Part shown: positions 55,690 to 64,000 of the stretch, one piece after another
Layout: every line of letters starts with the position of its first letter
How positions within the stretch are numbered: position 1 is the first letter of the stretch
Origin: Rufibacter sp. DG15C
GTDB lineage: Bacteria; Bacteroidota; Bacteroidia; Cytophagales; Hymenobacteraceae
Length of the DNA: 64,000 nt
Direction: 5' to 3'
Assembly: GCF_001577755.1 (NCBI RefSeq)
Contig: NZ_CP010776.1
Span: forward strand, 1,240,001-1,304,000
Program-made: the position numbers and the translations under genes
The notes under the pieces: generated by a model
Seen by the model: the letters and a program-made list of their open reading frames with translations, nothing else
Told to the model about the DNA's origin: nothing
The model's database searches: none

Positions 55690-56364
55690 ATGAAAGTCAA
55701 ACCATTGAATAACTCGTGGGCAGCTATGGCCTTTGGGATCTCACTGTTCTTTTACGCTTGCGGCGGGAATTCAGAAAAACCCGAATCTATTTCAACAGAC
55801 CAAACAGAGGAGCATTCTGGTTCGGGGCATGATATGACAGCATCCGGATCCAATAACAAGATGATGGACCTCATGCATGACAACATGAGCGATATGCAAA
55901 AAATAAAGATGACGGGAGATCCAGACCGCGACTTTGCCCTATTGATGGCGACTCACCATAAGGGCGCACTTGACATGGCCAAGGAAGAGGCGGAAAGCGG
56001 GCAGGACACCATGCTGGTGAACATGGCGAGGAAGACCTTACAGACGCAACAGGATGAAAGGGACAGGTTGGAGCGGTTCGCTGACGCCCAGAAAAGCGCT
56101 AAAGGGGACACCTCCAAGACAATGCAGATGATGGCCCCCATGAAAGACATGATGGCGAAGATGAACCACGACATGAAGGGAGGCACAGACCATCACTTCG
56201 CCTCGCTCATGAGCATGCACCACCAAAGCGGAATTGACATGGCCAAGGCTTATATGCCACAAGCCAAATCACCGGAAATCAAGGCGATGGCACAGAAGAT
56301 TATAGACGAGCAACAGAGGGAGAAGCAGAAGTTAGACGACTGGTTGCAGGAGCATCAACAGTAG
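55690..56364 (+). CDS. DUF305 lipoprotein (second)
   Basis: The 224-residue protein has lipobox FYACGG and two DUF305 halves, LLMATHHKGALDMAKEEA and LMSMHHQSGIDMAKAYMP, each with the HH pair. Met-rich segments between them (KTMQMMAPMKDMMAKMNHDM) suggest copper ligands. It is convergent with the second copper-storage gene, with a shared hairpin at 56442-56489. Confidence 0.88.
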   Translation: MKVKPLNNSWAAMAFGISLFFYACGGNSEKPESISTDQTEEHSGSGHDMTASGSNNKMMDLMHDNMSDMQKIKMTGDPDRDFALLMATHHKGALDMAKEEAESGQDTMLVNMARKTLQTQQDERDRLERFADAQKSAKGDTSKTMQMMAPMKDMMAKMNHDMKGGTDHHFASLMSMHHQSGIDMAKAYMPQAKSPEIKAMAQKIIDEQQREKQKLDDWLQEHQQ

Positions 56365-56441
56365 TCTTGCAGCCAAAATCCTTTTCAATTTAGTTGGTTA
56401 GGACAAATAATAAGTTGAAACAAAATCAACAAAATCATAAT

Positions 56442-56489
56442 CAAGGGTTGAAACCACGCAGGCAGGACTGTTCGCGGTTTCAACCCTTG
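56442..56489. terminator. bidirectional hairpin between convergent genes
   Basis: Perfect 14-bp arms CAAGGGTTGAAACC and GGTTTCAACCCTTG flank a 20-nt loop. There is no long T-run, but its position at two convergent gene ends fits a terminator. Confidence 0.65.
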
Positions 56490-56506
56490 CTATTGTCTTC
56501 TTATTT

Positions 56507-56839
56507 CTAGAATGCGCTACGACAGGCCTCTTCACAAGCTTTACAGGCCTCTGCGCATTGCTGACAGTGCTGCATTTCTTTGTGGCTGGCACACTCTATG
56601 CCGCACTCACGGCATATTTCGGCACAGGCTTTCAAGAGAACCTTTGCGGACTCTGCGCTTCTTGCAAGCGCACCGGCGGTGAGCCTGCATATTTCTGCAC
56701 AGTCACGGTCGAGGCGAATACAGCGAGCCATCATTTTCACGTGCTCCTCCTGCAGGCAGGCATCATAACAATGATCACAGGCCGCGGCGCAGGCATTCAA
56801 GGCCGCAATTACAGATTGATATTGGTTTGAATTGTGCAT
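56507..56839 (-). CDS. four-helix-bundle copper-storage-like protein (second)
   Basis: The 110-residue cytosolic paralogue of the protein at 54977 has NACAAACDHCYDACLQEEHV, CIRLDRDCAEICRL, CAEICRECGIEC and CQQCAEACKACEEAC. Cysteine positions are conserved, so both are likely to store Cu(I). The start is ATG 56839. The same 23-bp motif stands upstream (56906-56928). Confidence 0.92.
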   Translation of the reverse strand: MHNSNQYQSVIAALNACAAACDHCYDACLQEEHVKMMARCIRLDRDCAEICRLTAGALARSAESAKVLLKACAEICRECGIECASHKEMQHCQQCAEACKACEEACRSAF

Positions 56840-56905
56840 AGCTGGATAAATTTTAAGTTAATAGATAATACCAATGCATTATTTTACCACCAACCTTCTA
56901 GTTCT

Positions 56906-56928
56906 GTTTTGTACAGTCCTTGTTTAGA
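56906..56928. promoter_or_regulatory. shared upstream motif, copy 2 (copper-storage gene)
   Basis: GTTTTGTACAGTCCTTGTTT and the next three bases match 55365-55387 at about 19 of 23 positions. The AraC-type regulator gene ends 25 nt to the right. Confidence 0.6.
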
Positions 56929-56952
56929 CTTGCATAATTACGGGTCCAACAT

Positions 56953-57543
56953 TTAGCTGACTTGGTCAAGGGGCAAGCGGTTCATTAACTTTAGCTTCTT
57001 ATATTCAGAGGGGCTATACCCGGTCACCGCCTTGAACTGCTTGGATAGATGGCTCAAGCTGCTGTAATGCAGTCTAGCTGCTATCTCACCCAGAGAAAGC
57101 TCGTCATATTCAATCTGCGCTTTCACGTACTCCACCTTTTGCAGGATGATGTATCTCTCAATGGTAACATTCTCTAGGGAGGAGAAGGCGTGGCTCAAAG
57201 TACTATAGTCCTTTCCCATGGCTTGGGCCAGGTAGGTAGAGTAGTTGGCACTGATTTTCCCCTCCTGATAATGGATCGCCTCAATGAGCAGTGTCTTTAT
57301 CTGCTCCACCAGCCTCCCTTTCCTATCCTCCAGCAACTCGAAACCATATTCTGCCAAAACTGATTTCACCCGCTCCAGCTCCTCCGGGTTCAAGGGGCGG
57401 TCTAAATCCACCTGCCCCAGCCGCACGTCATTGACGGGTATATGGAGCAACGCGAACTGGTCCTTGATAATCCGGATGCAACGCGGACAGACCATATTTT
57501 TGATTCTTAATATTACCTTGCTATCGCTACCTTGAAGTTCCAT
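56953..57543 (-). CDS. AraC-family regulator with HMA-like metal-sensing N-terminus
   Basis: The 196-residue protein has an N-terminal ~75-residue HMA-like fold with the pair C19-P-R-C22 in IKNMVCPRCIRIIKDQF and no further sensor domain. The C-terminal ~100 residues hold the two helix-turn-helices of AraC proteins: LSLGEIAARLHYSSLSHLSK and FKAVTGYSPSEYKKLK. Metal binding to the CxxC presumably switches DNA binding. Candidate target sites are 55365-55387 and 56906-56928. Confidence 0.88.
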   Translation of the reverse strand: MELQGSDSKVILRIKNMVCPRCIRIIKDQFALLHIPVNDVRLGQVDLDRPLNPEELERVKSVLAEYGFELLEDRKGRLVEQIKTLLIEAIHYQEGKISANYSTYLAQAMGKDYSTLSHAFSSLENVTIERYIILQKVEYVKAQIEYDELSLGEIAARLHYSSLSHLSKQFKAVTGYSPSEYKKLKLMNRLPLDQVS

Positions 57544-57580
57544 AAGCCAGATAAAAATGATGATAATACCGGGCTAGCAC

Positions 57581-58207
57581 TCACTGCCCGATAGAAATAG
57601 GAATCCGCAATCGGTCCCAGTGGATAACCAGGGTCCCTTTGTCGGCACCGGCCGGCTGGATGGCATAGCGGAGGCGTTCCTGATGTGAGGCCTGCTCAGG
57701 CTTTACGGTTAAACGCATCATGTCCTCCGCTTCAGAGTATTCGTCCGCCAGATGTTGCTCCCAGTTCCTGTTGAGAATCACGGTCCACTCCTTCTCCCCG
57801 GGAATAGTGAACAAGGCATACTTACCGGCAGGCACTTCTTTTCCACCTAGGCGGATAGGACCATCTAATTCAAGAGTGGTGGCGGAGTGGGCCCCAGTCA
57901 CCCATACTTGATTGTAGGCAACCAAACCGCCCCATATCACTCTCTTCCTCACGGCGGGGGAGTGGTATCTGACAGTGATGTTGACACCCGCTATATTTTC
58001 TTTTGCCACTGCTTTGAGGCTTCCCTTTACAGTGTCAGGTTCTGACTGCACTTTGATGATGGTCGCGTCTTCAACTTCCTCTGTTGAAGAAACAAAGGAA
58101 GTAGTATCCTTCTCCTGTGCTTGCTGTACCTCCGCGTTCTGGGTACATGAAAAGAAAACAAGACTGAGGCACAAGATGCCGGCGGTAGAGGTTATTCTTG
58201 AAAACAT
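57581..58207 (-). CDS. DUF2911 lipoprotein
   Basis: The 208-residue lipoprotein (lipobox FFSC) has the DUF2911 core: RKRVIWGGLVAYNQVWVTGA, KEVPAGKYALFTIPGEKEWT and ILNRNWEQHL. This is a family of secreted beta-rich proteins with unknown function. It is the first of several minus-strand genes running to 64 kb. Confidence 0.88.
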   Translation of the reverse strand: MFSRITSTAGILCLSLVFFSCTQNAEVQQAQEKDTTSFVSSTEEVEDATIIKVQSEPDTVKGSLKAVAKENIAGVNITVRYHSPAVRKRVIWGGLVAYNQVWVTGAHSATTLELDGPIRLGGKEVPAGKYALFTIPGEKEWTVILNRNWEQHLADEYSEAEDMMRLTVKPEQASHQERLRYAIQPAGADKGTLVIHWDRLRIPISIGQ

Positions 58208-58249
58208 GGCTATATATTGTTTAGATACTTAAGAATTCAATGTTTAGGA

Positions 58250-58939
58250 TTAATGGTGCTGTTCCAGGTATTTTCCCTGCGGACCTACTCCTTCTATATG
58301 CACCAGTTGTGCACCGTAGTGCCCCGCCATACTCACGGCATATCCAGCCCCAATTAGGATGACAGCCGCCACGGCAATACTCCAGCGTTTCCCTTTGAAT
58401 AGAAACAGGCTCAGCAATTGGGCCAGTAACCCAAGCCCTGAAAGGTAGATTGTGTAATCAGCGTATTTATCATGCTGTTCCAGAACCAGCTCCGCATGCT
58501 CGGTAAGCCCATCGGTATGGGGGTGTGACCAGTGGGTGGAGGCGTAGGCGGTCACAAATCCCAGCAACACCATGATGGTTACGGCCCAGTTGAGCTCTTT
58601 TTTCCGGAACAGGATATTCACGAATTGAATGGCCGCCGCAATCAGGAGAAGCATGATGGGGAAATGCACAATCAAAGGATGAATGTGCGGAAAGTCGGAA
58701 ATGGAGGCATGCACCTTGGCCGGGTTGGACTTGTGGCCAGCATGCTCTGCCGGAGTCACCTTACTGAACGTGATAGTGTCCTTAGTGCTGACTACTGTCT
58801 TTTTAAGGGAGTCTGCCTTTGCTGATGGTGCCTTCTTGCCATGCTTCTCCCCTCCATGGGCCAACGTTTCAAAGGGAAGTAAGAAGATAGCAACGAGCAA
58901 GAAGCCTAGAAGGCAACGAATAGCGGTAGAAGATTTCAT
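58250..58939 (-). CDS. DUF2231-like membrane protein with His-rich stretch
   Basis: The 229-residue protein has a signal peptide, a His-rich soluble segment (LAHGGEKHGKKA; AEHAGHKSN) and four membrane segments. HPLIVHFPIMLLLIAA is the HP-x-x-VHFP signature of DUF2231. Further histidines occur in YASTHWSHPHTDGLTEH. The function is unknown; metal or haem binding is plausible. Confidence 0.75.
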   Translation of the reverse strand: MKSSTAIRCLLGFLLVAIFLLPFETLAHGGEKHGKKAPSAKADSLKKTVVSTKDTITFSKVTPAEHAGHKSNPAKVHASISDFPHIHPLIVHFPIMLLLIAAAIQFVNILFRKKELNWAVTIMVLLGFVTAYASTHWSHPHTDGLTEHAELVLEQHDKYADYTIYLSGLGLLAQLLSLFLFKGKRWSIAVAAVILIGAGYAVSMAGHYGAQLVHIEGVGPQGKYLEQHH

Positions 58940-58974
58940 TTAAATAATCGGGTTTAGATATGGATGTTTGTTTT

Positions 58975-60054
58975 TTACTGCCGAATGACCAATCCATTTG
59001 GTTTCTTACCTACCTGGATGGTAGCGGTCACCGCATGACTAGCAACTTGAATAACGGAAACTGTGCCTGCCCCCTGATTAGTGACATAGGCGGTGGAGCC
59101 ATCTTTGCTGAAGGCGATGGCGTGGGCATCTGCGCCTGTGGTGATGGTCCCCTGCCTGGCCCACAGGCCATTTGCCTTCTTGTAATAGACCACTTGGCCA
59201 TTGGTGGCATCGCTCACCCATAGCTCCTGCTGGCCCGGGTGGAACGCCACGTACCCAGGCTTAAAGCCTAAATTGATGGTTTCTGTGACCTTGTTGGTGC
59301 TTACCTGAATCTCAGACACGGTCTGGTCCGTTTCATTGTCTGCGTACATATAGCCGTTCGCGGCCGGCCAGGCGCCCACCGGGTCTTTGCCTACGGGGAT
59401 GGTGGCCAGAATGGATTTCGTTTCCGGGTGGATGACCGAGACGGTGGCATCCATGGTATTGGCGGCATAGGCTCTGGACCCGTCTGAGGAGAAGGTGATT
59501 TCAGACAGTCCCTTCCCTACCTGAATGGTGTTCTTCAAACTCCAACTCCCAACATTGTACACCAGCACCTGGCTTCGGTTGTCATCTTCCTGTGAAACCC
59601 ACAGCTCAGAACCGTCAGCGTTAAAGACAGCGTTATGCGGCATCTTAGGGAGCACAATCTCCTTCTCAATCTTGCCAGTGTAGCTGTTGAGTACAATAAC
59701 CTTCAGGCCGCTCATCCCGTCCATGCCTCCGCCGTCATGGCCCCCGCTCAGGTCTGTGCTGGTAATGGCTACGGCCAACCTGGTTCTATCTGGGCTCATG
59801 TTGATATGGTGCGGAAACGTGGCTCCGTTCAATTTGAGGTGGTCCTTGTGAGTGTGGTCATTGAGGTTGATGACGTCCACATCATTAGACTCTCCGTTCA
59901 CCACAAAAGCGGCGGGGTAGCCAATGTTCAAGTCCATGTTTTCCATGTCCTCGTCCATATCATCCATGTCTGCCTCTGTATGGAAATTACAGGCTGTCAA
60001 CCCAAGGAGGCAGGAAAGGAAAAGAATGCGAATAACGCTATTGTGTCTTATCAT
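58975..60054 (-). CDS. YncE-like beta-propeller lipoprotein
   Basis: The 359-residue lipoprotein (LTACNFH) has seven-bladed propeller repeats of the YVTN type: NSYTGKIEKEI, YAANTMDATVSVIHPETKSI, TIPVGKDPVGAWPA, YVTNQGAGTVSVIQV. Such proteins are frequent in metal-handling and redox clusters, with unknown ligands. A His/Asp-rich N-terminal segment (EADMDDMDEDMENMDL) may bind metal. It lies 100 bp downstream of the adaptor operon. Confidence 0.85.
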   Translation of the reverse strand: MIRHNSVIRILFLSCLLGLTACNFHTEADMDDMDEDMENMDLNIGYPAAFVVNGESNDVDVINLNDHTHKDHLKLNGATFPHHINMSPDRTRLAVAITSTDLSGGHDGGGMDGMSGLKVIVLNSYTGKIEKEIVLPKMPHNAVFNADGSELWVSQEDDNRSQVLVYNVGSWSLKNTIQVGKGLSEITFSSDGSRAYAANTMDATVSVIHPETKSILATIPVGKDPVGAWPAANGYMYADNETDQTVSEIQVSTNKVTETINLGFKPGYVAFHPGQQELWVSDATNGQVVYYKKANGLWARQGTITTGADAHAIAFSKDGSTAYVTNQGAGTVSVIQVASHAVTATIQVGKKPNGLVIRQ

Positions 60055-60087
60055 GGGTACTTAGGTAAATAGTGTGTCAATTGTTTT

Positions 60088-60127
60088 CTGTTTTTGGCCT
60101 ATCTTCTTGAAAGCGGGCCAAAAACGG
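60088..60127. repeat. palindromic repeat, copy 10
   Basis: CTGTTTTTGGCCTATCTTC and GAAAGCGGGCCAAAAACGG lie between the propeller gene and the adaptor operon. It is the only copy seen right of 36 kb and indicates a return to backbone-like sequence. Confidence 0.75.
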
Positions 60128-60156
60128 CTAATTCATTCCAAAGAACTGCACTGTAA

Positions 60157-61476
60157 CTAGTGGTTATGTCCCGCCATCGGGTCTGCTCCCTGCTTTAGTA
60201 CATATTCGCTGTACAGCAGATAGGCGCCCGTCACAACCACGGTGTCTCTGGGTTGTAGCCCACTGGAAATGGCAACCCGGTTGGCGCTTTCCTCCCCTAG
60301 CTCCACTCTTCTGGGGCTGAAGGTATTCTCCCCAATCTTCACCCAGACATGCGCACCTTTGGAATCCCGGATCACGGCATCCAGCGGCAGGGTCATAGCC
60401 TGCTTCACGGGAGCCCCGAGGGTCATGGTGGCCTGCGTGCCTGGAATCAACCGTCCCTGCGGATTGGGGATCGGGGCCCGTGCAACCACCACCTGGCTGT
60501 TTTGCCTGAACTCTGGGTTGATAAAGGAGATTCTAGTTTTGATAGGTGCCGCATTTCCGGGGACAGAGACTTCAACGGGCGTTCCCACCTTCACCTGGTC
60601 TGCCTCCTGCGCATAAAGTTCCGCCTCTACCCAGATGGAGCTGAAGCGGGTGATCCTGTACAGCGGGCTTCCCTCAGCCACATAAATACCTTCGGCGGAA
60701 GCTATCTCTGTGACCGTGCCGGCGGACGGGGCGACAAAGGTGATACGCGCGTCCAACTTTCGCGTGCGGGCGATCCGATTGACCTGGGCGTTGGTAAGCC
60801 CGGTTAAGAGAAGCTTTCTTTTGGCCGCATCCAAAATGGAGGCAAACTGCCTCTCACCTGGAAACGCCTTCACCTGGTCCAAGGCCAGCAGGTATTCCTG
60901 TTCCAATGTGAGAAGGGTCTCACTGTATAAGTCATAGAGGGGTTGCCCCTTACGGATGGGCTGACCGGTTTCTTTCACATACAGTCTCTCTATGCGGCCA
61001 GCGGCCCGGCTGCTGATAAGGTCGGCCTGCGTCTGGTCCACCACCAGCCTGCCCGTAAGCACCGTGCTACTTCCCACCTGTCCCTGCCGGACGGCTTGCG
61101 TGGTGATGTTGCCCAGTTGGATCTGACTTCCGCTCAGCATGATACTGACTTCTTCACCTTTGCCGCTTTGTTTTTTCACGGGTACCAGGTCCATCCCGCA
61201 GATGGGGCATGAGCCGGCTTTGTCCTCCACTATCTGTGGGTGCATTGGGCAGGTAAAGGCACTGGCCGTTTCTGGCTCCTTTTTCTGTTTCTGGACCAAA
61301 ACCAGGTCCATGCCACAAATGGGACAAGAACCAGGCTCGCCTTCCACAATTTGGGGGTGCATGGGGCAGGTGTAGCTGGCGTCTTCCGTTGCGTGGGCAT
61401 GCTCGTCGGTCTTGGCGCAGGCCATCAGAAAGAGCGTTGCCAGTAAAAAGGTGAATAGGTTTTTTATATGTCTCAT
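60157..61476 (-). CDS. RND efflux periplasmic adaptor (CusB-like), two metal-binding motifs
   Basis: The 439-residue lipoprotein (LFLMACAK) begins with two heavy-metal-binding domains, each of form TCPMHPQIVE...SCPICGMDLV. A membrane-fusion-protein core follows, with barrel-sandwich (LYSETLLTLEQEYLLAL), lipoyl and beta-barrel segments (GTVTEIASAEGIYVAEGSPL). It ends HNH. It overlaps the preceding adaptor gene by ATGA. The inner-membrane pump (CusA type) is not in the window. Confidence 0.92.
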   Translation of the reverse strand: MRHIKNLFTFLLATLFLMACAKTDEHAHATEDASYTCPMHPQIVEGEPGSCPICGMDLVLVQKQKKEPETASAFTCPMHPQIVEDKAGSCPICGMDLVPVKKQSGKGEEVSIMLSGSQIQLGNITTQAVRQGQVGSSTVLTGRLVVDQTQADLISSRAAGRIERLYVKETGQPIRKGQPLYDLYSETLLTLEQEYLLALDQVKAFPGERQFASILDAAKRKLLLTGLTNAQVNRIARTRKLDARITFVAPSAGTVTEIASAEGIYVAEGSPLYRITRFSSIWVEAELYAQEADQVKVGTPVEVSVPGNAAPIKTRISFINPEFRQNSQVVVARAPIPNPQGRLIPGTQATMTLGAPVKQAMTLPLDAVIRDSKGAHVWVKIGENTFSPRRVELGEESANRVAISSGLQPRDTVVVTGAYLLYSEYVLKQGADPMAGHNH

Positions 61477-62810
61477 CTGCTTGTGTCTGCTACCCTAATA
61501 AAACTCTCACTGTCCACCAGGAACTGTGCGTTGGCCGCTATCACGTCACTGGCTTTCAGCCCTGACACAATCTCTACCTGACCGCCTGACCGCTGCCCCA
61601 CGCGCACACCAATGGGTTTGAACACTCCGTCCATTTTCAGGAATGCTACCGACTGGCCCCCAAGGTCCAACACGGCATCTTTAGGAACCCAAAGGGCGGA
61701 GCCAGTGCTATAGGTTACTTTCCCGGTGATGACCTGGCCGATTAGAACCGGATTCCCCTTCGCCGGAAGCAAGGCCCTGACCTGCGCGAAGTTCTCCCCC
61801 GCCTCATACACCGGCTCCACCAATTGCACAGAGGACTGCAGGGTCTTACCCTCCACCTGGTTAAAGGAAATATTGATGGGAGTCCCCTTCTTTAATTGGC
61901 CCGCCACATTGCTGGCCACGTTGAACTGCGCCCAAACCTGGGAGGCGTCAATTACTTTTAGCAGTGCCTGCCCCGTGGTCACGTACATGCCTTCCCGAAT
62001 GGCGAATCCTTGGGGGGCCGAGGCGGGTGTGGTTATAGTGCCTGAAGCACCGCCGCTAGAACCGCCCATGCCGCCCATACCGTCATCGCTACCGCCTGCG
62101 GCAGAGGCGGCGGCTGGCGCTACTGTTGGGGTTGCCGTCACCGACGGATCCAACACATACCCCGAGTAAGGGCTAAAGACTGAGAAGGTATAGGACTCTC
62201 TCCCCGTGCGTGCAAGCTGATTTATCTGTCCCTCTGTGGCACCCAGAAGACGTATTTTTTGGCGCGCGCCGGCTATGAGGGATGTATTGCCAGGGTCATT
62301 CTTGAGTAGGTAAAGGAGTTCCTTCTGCGCAGTGACCAGTTCCGGACTGTAGATGTCATACAACTTCTGGCCTTTGCGCACTGGCTGGTAGTTGAACTGC
62401 ACGTACAGTTTCTCTATCCGCCCTGCGAACCGGGCTGGGATTATGTACTGCCGACGGGTGTCATAGGTCACCACCCCAGACATGGTGATTTCCTGCTCCA
62501 GCGGCTTCTGCACGGGGCGCGTGGTCTGCACAGAGGAAACCACGGTCTGGTTGGCTGGTTGCAATAGATAATTTAAGTCTGCAGGCACGGCCACGGCAGG
62601 TGCGTCTGCGGGTTGCTTGGCCACCAGGTCCATGCCGCAGATGGGGCAGGAACCGGGCTTGTCCTGCACAACCTGGGGGTGCATGGGGCAGGTGTACTCC
62701 ATGGCATGCGCCTCCTCTCCTTTTTCGGCCTTGTCCTGGCAGGCTGTAAAGGAGAAGGGCAACAGCAGGAGGATAAACGCAAGCAGCCTATTTTTCCAGT
62801 TCTTTCTCAT
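61473..62810 (-). CDS. RND efflux periplasmic adaptor (CusB-like), one metal-binding motif
   Basis: The 445-residue lipoprotein (FTACQDK) has one TCPMHPQVVQ...SCPICGMDLV motif before the MFP core. A Gly/Met-rich insertion (GGSDDGMGGMGGSSGGASG) near the middle of the chain is unusual and may bind copper. It starts inside the end of the outer-membrane factor gene (23-bp overlap) and is coupled to the following adaptor by ATGA. Confidence 0.92.
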   Translation of the reverse strand: MRKNWKNRLLAFILLLLPFSFTACQDKAEKGEEAHAMEYTCPMHPQVVQDKPGSCPICGMDLVAKQPADAPAVAVPADLNYLLQPANQTVVSSVQTTRPVQKPLEQEITMSGVVTYDTRRQYIIPARFAGRIEKLYVQFNYQPVRKGQKLYDIYSPELVTAQKELLYLLKNDPGNTSLIAGARQKIRLLGATEGQINQLARTGRESYTFSVFSPYSGYVLDPSVTATPTVAPAAASAAGGSDDGMGGMGGSSGGASGTITTPASAPQGFAIREGMYVTTGQALLKVIDASQVWAQFNVASNVAGQLKKGTPINISFNQVEGKTLQSSVQLVEPVYEAGENFAQVRALLPAKGNPVLIGQVITGKVTYSTGSALWVPKDAVLDLGGQSVAFLKMDGVFKPIGVRVGQRSGGQVEIVSGLKASDVIAANAQFLVDSESFIRVADTSR

Positions 62811-64000
62811 AGTTCACACCGATTAGGTAGAGTTGCTCCAGGTTGTTGAGGTATTCCATCTGGGCCATGTTCAGGGCTTCCCAGGCATCAATCACCAAAG
62901 GCAACTGGCCTGTGTTCTGCTCATAACTAAGGAGCGTAGTTTCATAGTTGCGGCGCAGGGCCGGGATGATCTTCTTCTCATAATTCTGCACCTGCGTTCG
63001 CTTTGCCTGTAGCTCAAGGGCCATGCTGGCCACCATGTTTTGAGCTTCGTTCACCAGCGCCTCCCTTCCCTTCCGCATGCCCTGTATTTCAAGATTCATG
63101 GCGGTGGCATTAGCCTTGTACATTTTAGAGGACCAGGGAGCGATGGGAATAGAGACCATGCCCATGAGGGTGAACGACTGGGGCATCATCCTGTCACGCG
63201 GCATCATGTTCTCAAACCGTATCCCGAAATCCGGTTTGCGCTGGATGTTCTCCAGACGCAGGTTCAACTGCATGGACTCTATGGTACGGTCTATTTGGCG
63301 CACGTCACTGCGGGCGGCACTCAGGGAAGCCGTATCTGGGAGCACGATCAGCACAGGTGCTTGCACGGTGGTGTCTACCTTAAACCTGTTCTCAGGAGGC
63401 AGGTTCATGAGCATGTTCAACTGGATGTTCTTCATCTCAATCTCACTGTTGGTCATGGTGAGCATGTTCTCCACCTCGCCTACCCGGCCTTCAGCTTTGT
63501 AAATACTGCCCAGCGAGCTTTGGTTATAAGGATAACGCACCTTGCCCAGCTTGAGCATGAACTGCATGATGCGCTGACTCTCGGCCAACACGGCCTTCTT
63601 CTTTTCCAGCACCACCCACTGGTAATAGGCGGTTTTGGCCTGCGCCCTTAATTGATTAAAAGTCATGTCGCGGCCGGCCTCTTCAATGGCAGCTCTGGAC
63701 AACTGGTACTTCTCACGGGCTTTCAGTTTGGCAGGGTTGGTAATGTCCTGCTCCACGGCCGTCATGTACATGGCGTCATCTTCCTCCATTTTCATCTGGC
63801 CTGGGTACGGGTACATGAAGACCCCGGCGCCCACCATGGGTGCCATCTGGCTCCTGGCTCCCTTGGCCATGGCATTTTGCGCCTTCGCCCTGAATTCAAT
63901 CTCCTGGAGCATGCCATTGTTCTGGCTAATCCGGTTAAGGACTGTGTCCAAGGAGAGCACCGGGGTTTGGGCCTGGGCAGAAGTGCTCAGCAAAACCAAC
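62788..64000 (-). CDS. TolC-family outer membrane efflux protein (CusC-like), 5' truncated
   Basis: The frame is open to the window edge, so the start and most of the signal peptide are outside. About 403 residues are seen, with the TolC repeat layout of long helices (KGARSQMAPMVGAGVFMYP; REALVNEAQNMVASMALELQ) and strands. It includes a Met-rich segment (KMEEDDAMYMTAVEQD; MMPRDRMMPQSFTLMGMV) that fits copper or silver efflux. Confidence 0.9.
   Translation of the reverse strand, partial: LVLLSTSAQAQTPVLSLDTVLNRISQNNGMLQEIEFRAKAQNAMAKGARSQMAPMVGAGVFMYPYPGQMKMEEDDAMYMTAVEQDITNPAKLKAREKYQLSRAAIEEAGRDMTFNQLRAQAKTAYYQWVVLEKKKAVLAESQRIMQFMLKLGKVRYPYNQSSLGSIYKAEGRVGEVENMLTMTNSEIEMKNIQLNMLMNLPPENRFKVDTTVQAPVLIVLPDTASLSAARSDVRQIDRTIESMQLNLRLENIQRKPDFGIRFENMMPRDRMMPQSFTLMGMVSIPIAPWSSKMYKANATAMNLEIQGMRKGREALVNEAQNMVASMALELQAKRTQVQNYEKKIIPALRRNYETTLLSYEQNTGQLPLVIDAWEALNMAQMEYLNNLEQLYLIGVNYEKELEK

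Overview
The window looks like a chromosome segment of a Bacteroidota bacterium of the order Cytophagales. A Hymenobacteraceae-like organism (Rufibacter or Pontibacter type) is an inference. The supporting signs are a SusC/SusD/SusE locus with an ECF sigma factor and FecR anti-sigma, GH97 and GH30 enzymes, many lipoproteins, and promoters matching the Bacteroidota pattern TTG-N19-TAnnTTTG. Nothing in the window names the species, and I saw no rRNA, tRNA, CRISPR array or intact transposase.

Positions 1-35.9 kb read as chromosomal backbone. From the left: a truncated TPR protein; a cluster of small membrane proteins with a winged-helix regulator whose probable operator (CTTTG-N5-CAAAG) recurs at three promoters; a beta-lactamase-fold serine hydrolase; a DUF2236 protein; a GH97 alpha-glucosidase; and a hybrid sensor kinase beside a separate kinase. 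Next come a LytS/LytTR two-component pair divergent from an ABC exporter whose permease is fused to an M1 peptidase. The backbone ends with a beta-glucan-type utilisation locus: three tandem GH30 enzymes, SusE, SusD and SusC, then FecR and a divergent ECF sigma. A palindromic repeat (consensus arm CCGTTTTTGGCCTGTTTTC) sits between many of these genes, and once inside a gene.

Positions 36-49 kb read as an accessory island. It holds an XRE-type regulator divergent from a zinc-finger protein across a perfect 24-bp palindrome. Beside it is a type II-like CBASS antiphage operon on the minus strand: a 57-residue protein, a CD-NTase, a single-chain E2-E1-JAB protein and a membrane effector with a domain I cannot name. 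Further right are a probable small RNA gene, an array of orphan immunity-like genes (two SUKH, a frameshifted DUF2251 and others) with attC-like palindromes, and a serine recombinase with a decayed copy next to a 22-bp inverted repeat. The palindromic repeat of the backbone is absent here by eye.

Positions 49.6-64 kb form a metal-resistance region. It carries an ArsR-family repressor, a MerT-MerP fusion and a GDCCxFC protein with no merA. Copper genes follow: a CPH-type P1B ATPase, an HMA chaperone, two four-helix copper-storage-like proteins, two DUF305 proteins and an AraC regulator with a CxxC metal-binding-like N-terminus. At the right edge lies a Cus-type RND efflux operon of an outer-membrane factor and two adaptors. 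A shared 23-bp motif upstream of both copper-storage genes suggests co-regulation, perhaps by the AraC protein.
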